Origin: Myxococcota bacterium
Lineage (GTDB): Bacteria > Myxococcota_A > UBA9160 > SMWR01
DNA: 64,000 nt
Assembly: GCA_022447545.1 (NCBI GenBank)
Contig: JAKVBI010000011.1
Location: 62,001 to 126,000 of the forward strand
Direction of reading: 5' to 3'
The position numbers and the translations under genes were made by a program. This document shows, piece by piece, positions 34,385-42,426 of this stretch; position 1 is the stretch's first letter, and every line of letters begins with the position of its first letter. Under the pieces are notes generated by a model, which was not told the origin of the DNA, searched no databases, and was given only the letters and a program-made list of their open reading frames with translations.

Positions 34385-34479
34385 CCTCGTATCCCCCGCC
34401 GATTCTCTCTTCGACGGACACGATGCGACACCCGACGGCTACCCCTCGGAACGTCCTTCGCGGACCCAACCGGGCCCGG

Positions 34480-34965
34480 TCAAGCGAGTTCTGAGACGGT
34501 GCTGTATTTCCCGCGAAAGTAGATCAGCGGCTCTCGACCAGTGACGCGCAGTTGCTCGACTTCCCCAACGTAGATGATGTGGTCACCTTCGTCGTGAGCT
34601 GAGACCACCCGACAATCGAGCACTCCGAGAGCATCTTCGAGCAGCGGGGCCCCCGTAGCGCCAGAATCGTACTTCACGCCCTCGAAGCGTTTGTGTTCGT
34701 CCTTCTTCGAGGCAAATCGATTCGACAGGTCCTGCTGGTCGCTCCCAAGGATATTCACCGCAAACACCCCACCTTCTTCGATCACCGGATGGGTGTTGGA
34801 AGATTTGGCCGCACACACCAGAACCAGTGGCGGGTCGAGCGATACCTCCGTGAAAGCGGTCACGGTCATGCCGTGAATATGATCCCCCGCACGTGCAGTC
34901 ACGATGGTGACTCCCGTCGCCCAGCTTCCCAGAAGTTGTTTGTATTCATCGGTCGAAATCGCCAC
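34480..34965 (-). CDS. Flavin reductase-like FMN-binding protein
   Basis: 161 residues with a GTG start. Split-barrel flavin reductase fold: LLGSWATGVTIVTARAGDHIHGMTVTAFTEVSLDPPLVLVCA, with the FMN-binding S/T-rich turn, and FAVNILGSDQQDLSNRFAS. Such enzymes reduce FMN or FAD with NAD(P)H, often for a two-component monooxygenase; no partner oxygenase is next to it. The gene converges on the aldolase gene. Confidence 0.9.
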   Translation of the reverse strand: MAISTDEYKQLLGSWATGVTIVTARAGDHIHGMTVTAFTEVSLDPPLVLVCAAKSSNTHPVIEEGGVFAVNILGSDQQDLSNRFASKKDEHKRFEGVKYDSGATGAPLLEDALGVLDCRVVSAHDEGDHIIYVGEVEQLRVTGREPLIYFRGKYSTVSELA

Positions 34966-35089
34966 TTCTGTCCCTGCCTCGTTCGTTTGCAGTTACCGAA
35001 TCGGATTCGGACCCCAAAACTACACGCTCGGTGAGGAAGCGCACAATCTTCACGGACACGAAACCTGCCCGCCCTGGAACCTTTGAAAC

Positions 35090-35950
35090 TTACGAACCAA
35101 CCGGGGAGGCCGGGGCACTTTCCTCAGGTTGGCCCGCCAGAGGCTCGAGCCGGATTTCGATTCGCCGGTTTCGAGTCCGGCCCTCGGCGGTTTCATTGGA
35201 AGCAATCGGACGGTAGGGTCCGTAGGAAGTCGCTCGCAGGAGTTCCGGATCCACCCCCTGCTCGGCCAGCAATCGAACCACGATGCTCGCCCTGGCGCCC
35301 GCCAGTTCCCAGTTGGTGGGATAGCGCTCGGCAAGGCGCCTTCGGATGGGCACGCTGTCCGTGTGGCCCTGAACTTCGATCAGAGCCCGAGTCTCGGCAA
35401 GTTGTTCCGCTACGCGCGTCAAGACGTCGCGGCCCTTCGCGTTCAACTGGGTGGACCCTGATCCGAAGAGAATCTGCTGGGCCACGTTCAAGCGGATCCC
35501 TTCACGCAGCTGCTCAATCTCGATCTGCCCTGCCGCAACTTCTTCTTCCAGGTCCTGAACGAGCCCCTGGTAGGTGCCACGAAGGTCACGAATCTCCTGG
35601 GTGACCTCCGAGAGTCGCTCCTCTTTGTCCCTCAGATGGCTCGACAGCAAGTCCGCGCTCTTGCGCAGCTTTCCGAGATCACTGTCCAGCACGACATTGC
35701 GCTGGCGCAGATCTTCGCAACGGTCGGCAATCGCGGCTCGCTCGGCGTCCAAGTTTCGATTGGACACGGTGAGAAGCTCCACCCGCTTGTCGAGCGCTTT
35801 CTTTTCCCGGTGGATTTGGTCTCGATCACTCACGACCTGATCGTGAGTTCCCTGGGTCACACAGGCGACCGAGAGAAGGCAGGCCATCGCGGCCCCAACT
35901 CTCGAGACCCCGTCAAACCGGCGCAGTAAGCGTGTGATGGAGTGCTTCAT
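35090..35950 (-). CDS. OmpA-family lipoprotein with coiled-coil (peptidoglycan-associated)
   Basis: 286 residues. N-terminal signal with lipobox-like LLSVAC; then about 110 residues of charged coiled coil; then a C-terminal OmpA/MotB-like domain (ILFGSGSTQLNAKGRDVLTRVA, VQGHTDSVPI, NWELAGARASIVVRLL, NRRIEIRL) with the Asp and Arg that contact peptidoglycan. It should tether the outer membrane to the cell wall. The start overlaps the 3' end of lon by 38 bases; an adjacent TTG one codon earlier is possible. It is the last gene of the dnaK-hsp20-lon run. Confidence 0.9.
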   Translation of the reverse strand: MKHSITRLLRRFDGVSRVGAAMACLLSVACVTQGTHDQVVSDRDQIHREKKALDKRVELLTVSNRNLDAERAAIADRCEDLRQRNVVLDSDLGKLRKSADLLSSHLRDKEERLSEVTQEIRDLRGTYQGLVQDLEEEVAAGQIEIEQLREGIRLNVAQQILFGSGSTQLNAKGRDVLTRVAEQLAETRALIEVQGHTDSVPIRRRLAERYPTNWELAGARASIVVRLLAEQGVDPELLRATSYGPYRPIASNETAEGRTRNRRIEIRLEPLAGQPEESAPASPVGS

Positions 35951-38333
35951 CAATCATACCCACGTATTCGAGCCTCAATCCCTCGAGAAGTTCCTCGGGA
36001 ACCTCCTCGACATCCTTCCGGTTCTTCTCCGGAAGGACGACACATTCGATTCCCGCCCTTTTGGCGGCGAGAACCTTCTCCTTGATCCCGCCCACCGGCA
36101 GAACCTTACCCCGCAACGTGATCTCCCCGGTCATTGCGACGTCGGAAGCCACAGGGCGATCTGTGAGCAGCGATGCCAGAGAGGTCACCATGGCGACCCC
36201 CGCCGAAGGCCCATCCTTCGGCACCGCCCCAGCGGGAACGTGCAGATGAATGTCCGAAGACTCGCCCGATTTCTCATCGATACCGAATTCGTCGGAGCGC
36301 ATCCGCAGCCAGGATCGCGCAGCCTCGGCAGACTCGCGCATCACCTCTCCAAGTGACCCTGTGAGCTTCATCACCCCTTTTCCAGGCATCCGACTCGACT
36401 CGACGAATAGAATGTCTCCCCCCGCAGGAGTCCAAGCAAGCCCGACGGCAACACCTGTCTGGGAGACACGCTCAGCGACCTCGGGCTCGAATTTCACCGG
36501 CCCAAGCAGGTCTGCCAGATGTTCAGGCTCGATCCTGAACGGGCCTTCGAGGTTTTCCTCTGCCACTCGGCGCGCCACCTTCCGGGCGATCGCTCCGATC
36601 TCACGCTCGAGGTTTCGAACCCCGGCCTCTCGGGTGTAGCTGCGTATCAATACGCGAAGCGATTCGTCGGTAAGCTCGAAGTTCACCGACCCGATTCCAT
36701 TCTGCTCGACCTGCCGTGGCACGAGGTACTTCTTCGCGATCTCAACCTTCTCTTCTTCGGTGTAGCCAGGGAGTTCGATGACCTCCATCCGGTCTCGCAG
36801 AGCCGCCGGAACCGGGTCCATCACGTTGGCCGTGGCAATGAACAAGACCTGCGAAAGATCGAAGGGCACCTCGAGATAGTGGTCGCTAAAACTTTCATTC
36901 TGCTCGGGGTCGAGAACTTCGAGCAACGCAGAGGAAGGGTCTCCACGGAAATCCGCCCCCACCTTATCGACTTCATCGAGCAGATAGACGGGGTTGCGCG
37001 AGCCTGCTCGCCTCAAACCCTGCACGATTCGACCCGGCAGCGCTCCCACGTAGGTTCTCCGATGCCCTCGAATCTCCGCTTCGTCCCGTACTCCACCCAG
37101 TGAAATCCTGTGGAATTTGCGACCGAGGGCACGAGCGATGGAGCGCCCCAGTGAACTCTTGCCCGCCCCCGGAGGCCCGACGAAGCAAAGAATCGGCCCC
37201 TTCAAGTCCCGCTTCAGCGAAAGCACAGCGATGTATTCGATGATCCGTTCCTTCACTTTGTCGAGCCCGTAGTGGTCCTCGTCGAGAATCCGTCTCGCTT
37301 CGTCGACGTCCAGACTGTCTTCTGTGACCGTGGACCAGGGCAGATCGACCACCCACTCCAGGTAACTCAAGATCACAGCGTGTTCAGCTGCGGCTGGAGG
37401 CATCTGGGACAAACGCTCCAACTCTCGCGTGGCTTGCTCGTATGCTTCTTCGGGCATCCCCGCGCTTTCGATCTGCTCCCGCAGTCGATCGACATCCGAA
37501 GTCACGCCCTCCGCCTCTCCCAATTCCATTCGGATGGCGTCCAATTGCTGACGGAGCACATAGTCACGCTGGGACTTCCCGATATCGTCCTGAACTTTGT
37601 CTCGAATCTCGCTTTCCACCCGCTGGGCGTCACGTTCGCGCGCGAGTTCTGCCGCGATGACCTTCAACCGTTCGCGTACGTCCAGCTCCTCCAGAATCGC
37701 CTGCTTTCCGGCAAGATCGAGCTCCAGATTCGAACCCACGAGGTCGGCCAGTTTCGAGGGTTCGTCCATACTGGACACGAGCGCCTGCAGCTCATCCGAA
37801 AGCCGCGAACTGTCCGACACGAGCGAACCGAAATCCTGGGTCACGTTCCTCACCAGTGCAGCCACTTCGACCGATTCCAAATCTCCCGTTTCGGCCAATG
37901 CCCGGATCCGACCCATCAGAAACCCGTGCCCATCCACGAAATCTTCGATCTCGACTCGTGCGACGCCTTGTACCAACAGACGATATGAATCGTCGGGGAA
38001 CTTGAGCATCTTGGTAATTCGCATCGCTGTTCCAGCGCGGTAAACGTCTTCGGGCCCGGGATCCTCGGTCTCTGGATTTCGGAGTGCCGCACACACAAGC
38101 AATCGATCCGGCGTCAGCAACGCGGCGTCGATCAACCGCTTCGAGCGGTCGGAATTCACCAACAGTGGTGAAACGAGATACGGAAACAGCACCGTGTTCT
38201 TGAGAGGGAGGACCGGGAGAACCTCCGGCAGGTCGAACAGCGGCTCCTCTCCGAGGCCACTGGCCACGGCAATTTCCGAGTCGTCCAGAAGATCTACATC
38301 TTCGGGCCGAATTTCGTCCCCTTCAGCACTCAT
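35913..38333 (-). CDS. lon: ATP-dependent Lon protease (second copy, in dnaK operon)
   Basis: 806 residues. An acidic N-terminal extension (about 1-35) precedes the LAN domain (VLPVLPLKNTVLFP). The AAA+ module has Walker A GPPGAGKS (386-393) and YLLDEVDK; the protease dyad is Ser710 (DGPSAG) and Lys751 (GGIKEK). All catalytic parts are intact. The gene overlaps hsp20 by 11 bases upstream and the OmpA-like lipoprotein gene downstream, so it is expressed with the chaperones and is probably heat-inducible. Myxobacteria carry two lon genes, LonV (vegetative) and LonD/BsgA (development); which of them this copy matches cannot be settled by eye. Confidence 0.97.
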   Translation of the reverse strand: MSAEGDEIRPEDVDLLDDSEIAVASGLGEEPLFDLPEVLPVLPLKNTVLFPYLVSPLLVNSDRSKRLIDAALLTPDRLLVCAALRNPETEDPGPEDVYRAGTAMRITKMLKFPDDSYRLLVQGVARVEIEDFVDGHGFLMGRIRALAETGDLESVEVAALVRNVTQDFGSLVSDSSRLSDELQALVSSMDEPSKLADLVGSNLELDLAGKQAILEELDVRERLKVIAAELARERDAQRVESEIRDKVQDDIGKSQRDYVLRQQLDAIRMELGEAEGVTSDVDRLREQIESAGMPEEAYEQATRELERLSQMPPAAAEHAVILSYLEWVVDLPWSTVTEDSLDVDEARRILDEDHYGLDKVKERIIEYIAVLSLKRDLKGPILCFVGPPGAGKSSLGRSIARALGRKFHRISLGGVRDEAEIRGHRRTYVGALPGRIVQGLRRAGSRNPVYLLDEVDKVGADFRGDPSSALLEVLDPEQNESFSDHYLEVPFDLSQVLFIATANVMDPVPAALRDRMEVIELPGYTEEEKVEIAKKYLVPRQVEQNGIGSVNFELTDESLRVLIRSYTREAGVRNLEREIGAIARKVARRVAEENLEGPFRIEPEHLADLLGPVKFEPEVAERVSQTGVAVGLAWTPAGGDILFVESSRMPGKGVMKLTGSLGEVMRESAEAARSWLRMRSDEFGIDEKSGESSDIHLHVPAGAVPKDGPSAGVAMVTSLASLLTDRPVASDVAMTGEITLRGKVLPVGGIKEKVLAAKRAGIECVVLPEKNRKDVEEVPEELLEGLRLEYVGMIDEALHHTLTAPV

Positions 38334-38715
38334 CGTCCGATGCCTCCACCTCTACACGCATTGGTCTTCGATTCGGCAGTACGATTGTCAAAACTCCATC
38401 CTTCAGGCGAGCGCTTACACGGTCCCGTTCGAAGGGGGCCGGAAGAGTCACACTTCTCTCGAAAGGTCCCGAAGCAATCTCCATCTGCAGCAACCTCTGC
38501 ACTTCCGAGGTATCCGGGGCTCGGCGGGTCCCACTGATACGAAGAACTCGGCCATCCACTCCGACACGAACGTCTTGCCGCTCGACACCTGCCAATTCCA
38601 CGCGCACGATAATTTCGGTTTCGCTCTCGAAAACATCTACGTCCGGCTGCCAGCGACCTCCGCTCAGCCGGTCAGAGAACTCTCCGAAGTCGATCCCTTC
38701 CCGATGGGAACTCAT
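38323..38715 (-). CDS. Small heat shock protein, Hsp20/alpha-crystallin family
   Basis: 130 residues from the ATG preceded by GGGGAG; the frame is open much further upstream, inside dnaK, but that part is not coding. The alpha-crystallin domain covers about residues 25-120 (WQPDVDVFESETEIIVRVELAGV, VLRISGTR, FERSVTLPAPF, ARLKDGVLTIVLPN), with the A-x-x-x-G-V-L-x-I signature. It holds unfolding proteins in a refoldable state. It starts 37 bases after dnaK and overlaps lon, forming a chaperone-protease operon. Confidence 0.93.
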   Translation of the reverse strand: MSSHREGIDFGEFSDRLSGGRWQPDVDVFESETEIIVRVELAGVERQDVRVGVDGRVLRISGTRRAPDTSEVQRLLQMEIASGPFERSVTLPAPFERDRVSARLKDGVLTIVLPNRRPMRVEVEASDDEC

Positions 38716-38752
38716 GGCACGCTCCCCGAGACGGCCAGGTGGAACCTGACCA

Positions 38753-40672
38753 TCAGGTATCCTTCTCCTCGGTGTACTCCGCGTCGACGACGTCCTCGTC
38801 GTCCGCTGATGAACCAGCCCCCGAAGGCTCTGCCCCAGGCCCACCAGCTTCTGCATCGGCGGGTGCTTCTGCCTTGTACAACTTCTCGGCGACTCCATGA
38901 AGCGCCTGCTCGAGCCGCTGGGCCGCAGCATCGATTCGAGCAACGTCACCGCTCTCGAGGTCCTGCTTCGCCTCGTCGATCGCCGACTGCACCGACTGCT
39001 TTTCGGAATCCTCTAGAGTCTCGCCGTTGTCCACGAGCAATTTCTCGGCTTGATAAATCATCGAATCGAGATTGTTCTTCTTCTCGACCTGATCCCGCGT
39101 CGCCCGATCCTCTTCGGCGTGGGAATTCGCCTCGTTCACCATCCGGTCGATCTCGTCCTGCGACAGACCGCCGCTCCCCTCGATGCGAATGGATTGCTCC
39201 TTATTGGAAGCCTTGTCCTGCGCGTGCACAGACAGAATCCCGTTGGCATCGATGTCGAAGGTCACGTCGATCTGCGGAACACCTCGAGGCGCCGGCGGAA
39301 TCCCGTCCAGGATGAATCGACCGAGCGTTCGGTTGTCCGAAGCCATCTGCCGCTCACCCTGGAGAACGTGAATCTCGACCTGGGGTTGGCTGTCAGCTGC
39401 CGTCGAGAAGACCTGACTCCGCTTGGTGGGAATCGTGGTGTTCTTCTCGATCAGCTTCGTCATGACCTGGCCCAGCGTTTCGATGCCGAGCGAGAGAGGC
39501 GTGACATCCAGCAGCAGGACGTCCTTGACATCGCCGGCCAGGACGCCTCCCTGGATCGCGGCTCCCACCGCGACCACCTCGTCGGGGTTCACAGTCTTGT
39601 TCGGCTCCCTACCGAACAACTGCTTTACCTTTTCCTGAACGAGGGGGATCCGCGTGGTACCCCCCACGAGCACCACCTCTGCGATGTCACTCGTGGAAAA
39701 GCCCGAATCCGTCAGAGCCTGCTTACAGGGGCCGAGGCTTCGATCGACCAGATCCTCGACGAGTTGCTCGAACTTTGCACGAGTCAACTTGAGTGCCATG
39801 TGCTTGGGGCCACTCTGATCCGCCGTGATGTACGGCAAATTGATGTCTGTCGATGGAGCGGTCGAGAGTTCGATCTTGGCTTTCTCGGCAGCTTCTCTCA
39901 AACGTTGCAAAGCCATCGAATCACTCGAAAGGTCGACGCCCTGATCCTTCTTGAATTCCGCCACCAGGTACTCGATCACGCGTTGATCGAAGTTGTCGCC
40001 GCCCAGATGCGTATCGCCGTTCGTCGCTTTCACCTCGACGACGTTTTCCCCGACTTCCAGAATCGAGATATCGAACGTTCCCCCGCCGAAGTCATAGACG
40101 GCGATTTTCTGGTCCGTGGTCTTGTCGAGTCCGTAGGCGAGTGCAGCCGCCGTGGGTTCATTGATGATACGCTTGACGTCGAGACCCGCGATTGCCCCTG
40201 CGTCCTTCGTGGCCTGCCGCTGGGCGTCGTTGAAATAGGCGGGCACGGTAATGACCGCAGACGACACCTCAACGCCCAGGTGGTCCTCGGCGGCAGATTT
40301 CAGCTTCTGGAGAACCATCGCGGAAATTTCGGGCGGCGTGAAAGGCTTGCCCTCCACTTCCACGGACACCGTTCCCTCCTTGCCCGTCACGACCTCATAG
40401 GGAACAAGGGAAATCTCCTCGGGGATTTCGTCGAGCCTGCGTCCCATGAAACGCTTGATGGAGTAGATCGTGCCCGTGGGGTTCGTCACGGCCTGACGCT
40501 TCGCGATCGCGCCAACCAGACGCTGATCGTCCTCCGTGAAGCCCACCACCGAGGGCGTGGTCCGACCCCCCTCTTCGTTCGCAATCACCGTCGGCTGTCC
40601 GCCCTCCATGACTGCGACTGCCGAGTTCGTGGTTCCCAGATCGATACCGATGACCTTGGCCGATTCCGCCAT
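38753..40672 (-). CDS. dnaK: Chaperone DnaK (Hsp70)
   Basis: 639 residues from the ATG giving [25 protein letters not shown]; the open frame upstream is not part of the protein. ATPase domain motifs [47 protein letters not shown] and [12 protein letters not shown]; the interdomain linker [19 protein letters not shown]; the substrate domain with [20 protein letters not shown]; and an acidic tail ending in [10 protein letters not shown]. Neither grpE nor dnaJ is adjacent. It heads the hsp20-lon-OmpA lipoprotein run. No CIRCE element (TTAGCACTC repeat) is seen upstream; a TTGACA at 40849-40844 is a weak promoter hint. Confidence 0.98.
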   Translation of the reverse strand: MAESAKVIGIDLGTTNSAVAVMEGGQPTVIANEEGGRTTPSVVGFTEDDQRLVGAIAKRQAVTNPTGTIYSIKRFMGRRLDEIPEEISLVPYEVVTGKEGTVSVEVEGKPFTPPEISAMVLQKLKSAAEDHLGVEVSSAVITVPAYFNDAQRQATKDAGAIAGLDVKRIINEPTAAALAYGLDKTTDQKIAVYDFGGGTFDISILEVGENVVEVKATNGDTHLGGDNFDQRVIEYLVAEFKKDQGVDLSSDSMALQRLREAAEKAKIELSTAPSTDINLPYITADQSGPKHMALKLTRAKFEQLVEDLVDRSLGPCKQALTDSGFSTSDIAEVVLVGGTTRIPLVQEKVKQLFGREPNKTVNPDEVVAVGAAIQGGVLAGDVKDVLLLDVTPLSLGIETLGQVMTKLIEKNTTIPTKRSQVFSTAADSQPQVEIHVLQGERQMASDNRTLGRFILDGIPPAPRGVPQIDVTFDIDANGILSVHAQDKASNKEQSIRIEGSGGLSQDEIDRMVNEANSHAEEDRATRDQVEKKNNLDSMIYQAEKLLVDNGETLEDSEKQSVQSAIDEAKQDLESGDVARIDAAAQRLEQALHGVAEKLYKAEAPADAEAGGPGAEPSGAGSSADDEDVVDAEYTEEKDT

Positions 40673-40856
40673 GACTCTACCCGTCTCCTCATCCGCGTTC
40701 CCCGCGGGTTCCGATGGCCCCCCCCCTCTGGCGGGGTGCCGTGAAAAATGATGGTTTCCCAGGCCGTTGCAGTGCTCGGTCCCAGCGGTGAAGGGAACTC
40801 GCACGCGACCCGGGCCCGGACAACGTCGTCCCGACATGCGGCGTGTCAACGCCCGA

Positions 40857-41309
40857 TCACACGCGATCCAAGTTCACCTGAGGCCGCATCCGTAGCCGTA
40901 ATTTGCGCGAGTCCAGCAATTCGACCGACGGGAAGCCCCCTCGATTCCCCCGAAGTTCAAATTGGAGCCAATTCACCCCATCAAGCAGCGCAACCAGAAA
41001 CCCGTGAGCCCCATTGGTGCCCAGGGTGAAGTGACGCGTCACATCCGCCTGGTTGAGAAAGACCCGAAACGAATCGAAATCGATCTCACGCCCGGGAGCG
41101 AAGCGAACCAGCACCTCGACGCCGCCCAAACCGATTCGCTGGTCCTCCACCGGGTAGACAACCCAGAACAGTCGCGGTGTGGACGAAGTGGCCACCCAGG
41201 CCACGGAGACAAAGACGATCGCGCACAACCCGACCTGGCGCGCCCAGGCCCTTTTTGGGCCTACCCGTTCCGGGGTATGACGATGCGTTCGTAATCGCCT
41301 GAAATGCAT
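40857..41309 (-). CDS. Membrane-anchored hypothetical protein with Ig-like beta domain
   Basis: 150 residues if the ATG giving [16 protein letters not shown] is used; a GTG 23 codons earlier is possible. After a basic N terminus comes one membrane helix ([15 protein letters not shown]), then about 95 residues of beta-rich sequence ([30 protein letters not shown], then [20 protein letters not shown]). The pattern of a designed-NQ-D-V-T strand followed by L-x-G-x-N resembles bacterial Ig-like modules. It is probably periplasmic. It lies upstream of dnaK on the same strand and divergent to gspC. No named family recognised. Confidence 0.6.
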   Translation of the reverse strand: MHFRRLRTHRHTPERVGPKRAWARQVGLCAIVFVSVAWVATSSTPRLFWVVYPVEDQRIGLGGVEVLVRFAPGREIDFDSFRVFLNQADVTRHFTLGTNGAHGFLVALLDGVNWLQFELRGNRGGFPSVELLDSRKLRLRMRPQVNLDRV

Positions 41310-41473
41310 GATTTTTTTGGACGCAAGTCTCTTGCCAGAGGCGCCGATACACACCAAACGGCGAGACCGTCTCCGCACCCCGTCACGTTATCCCGGATCG
41401 ACTGGGGCGCCCCAGCGATCGGGGTATACTTCGCGCGGGAGAACGGCGAAAGTACCGGGGGGTACAGCGAAAA

Positions 41474-42415
41474 ATGCTCCAGTACCTGCGCTGGGGACTG
41501 AACGCGGTCTTGTTCGTGTCGTCCTGCTTTCTGACCGCACGAATTGCCAATACCGTTTTCGACGACGCTCTGACGCCACGGTCCTCGGTCCCCCTGGCTG
41601 CACAAAGTGGCCACGGCGAGGCCCTGAAGGAACGATCCTGGGCCGACCGGGAAATCATCCTCACACGAAACCTGTTCAATTCAGCTGCCCTGGCCCCAGT
41701 TCCCGATCCCAGTACGCTCGCCGAAGAACTCGAAGCCACCAAGCTTCCCCTCACACTGCTGGGAACGGCCGCGGCTACCAACGAGCTCCTTTCCTGGGCT
41801 GCCATCGAAGATCGCGAAAAACGCGACACCCTGGTGGTTCGTGTCGGCGACGAGATCCGTCCCCTCGCCACCATCATGAGAATCGAGCGCCGCCGGGTCG
41901 TGCTCGATGAGAACGGCATGATCCGCGAACTCACCCTGGATGACGAAAGTGGGCCCAAATCCCCTCGAATCTCCAAGCGGCCCGTTCGCCGCGCCCCGCC
42001 CAAACGGTCCGCAGCCCGTGGCAATCGAGGACGAGCCTCGAGACGCCCGCCTGCCCCCAAATCCATGGCGGTCAGGCAGGTCGACGACGACCTCTTCGAA
42101 GTCGAGCGGGAAGCCGTGCGATCCGCCATGGACAACCCATCGGCCTTCCTCGACCAGGCGAGATTCATGCCGAAATTCGAAAGTGGCGAGATGGTGGGCC
42201 TGCAGATCAACAACCCCCAGCCCGATAGTGTGTTCGACCAGGTGGGCATCCAAAACGGCGAGGTGATCACCGAGGTCAATGGAATCCCCATCGACAGCGC
42301 TGAGGAGAGCAGGAAGGTGCTTTCAGCGCTCGAAAGCAGCGACGAACTAGATATCGTCATTCGAACGCCCGAGGGTGGCGAACGAACTCTCACCATTGCC
42401 ATCCCAGGAAGCTAG
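41474..42415 (+). CDS. gspC: Type II secretion system protein GspC
   Basis: 313 residues. An inner-membrane helix near the N terminus (about 8-25), the periplasmic HR domain (LPLTLLGTAAATNELLSWAAIED, RDTLVVRVGDEI), a basic Pro-rich linker (about 155-200) and a C-terminal PDZ domain (GLQINNPQPDSVFDQVGIQNGEVITEVNG). GspC links the inner-membrane platform to the secretin GspD and helps select substrates. It is the first gene of the gsp operon, 11 bases before gspD. Confidence 0.93.
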   Translation: MLQYLRWGLNAVLFVSSCFLTARIANTVFDDALTPRSSVPLAAQSGHGEALKERSWADREIILTRNLFNSAALAPVPDPSTLAEELEATKLPLTLLGTAAATNELLSWAAIEDREKRDTLVVRVGDEIRPLATIMRIERRRVVLDENGMIRELTLDDESGPKSPRISKRPVRRAPPKRSAARGNRGRASRRPPAPKSMAVRQVDDDLFEVEREAVRSAMDNPSAFLDQARFMPKFESGEMVGLQINNPQPDSVFDQVGIQNGEVITEVNGIPIDSAEESRKVLSALESSDELDIVIRTPEGGERTLTIAIPGS

Positions 42416-42426
42416 AGGCCCGCTAG

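Noticed and set aside
34469-34480. Palindrome ACCGGGCCCGGT between convergent aldolase and flavin reductase genes.
   Set aside because: Loopless palindrome without a T-run; not a credible intrinsic terminator and possibly chance in GC-rich sequence.
39050-40744. A 564-codon open frame on the plus strand opposite dnaK.
   Set aside because: It is antisense to a full dnaK with all motifs. Such antisense frames of dnaK are known to have been misannotated as NAD-specific glutamate dehydrogenase; nothing here supports a real protein.
40673-40856. CIRCE element or strong heat-shock promoter upstream of dnaK.
   Set aside because: The TTAGCACTC/GAGTGCTAA repeat was searched by eye and not found; only a TTGACA without a good -10 is present.
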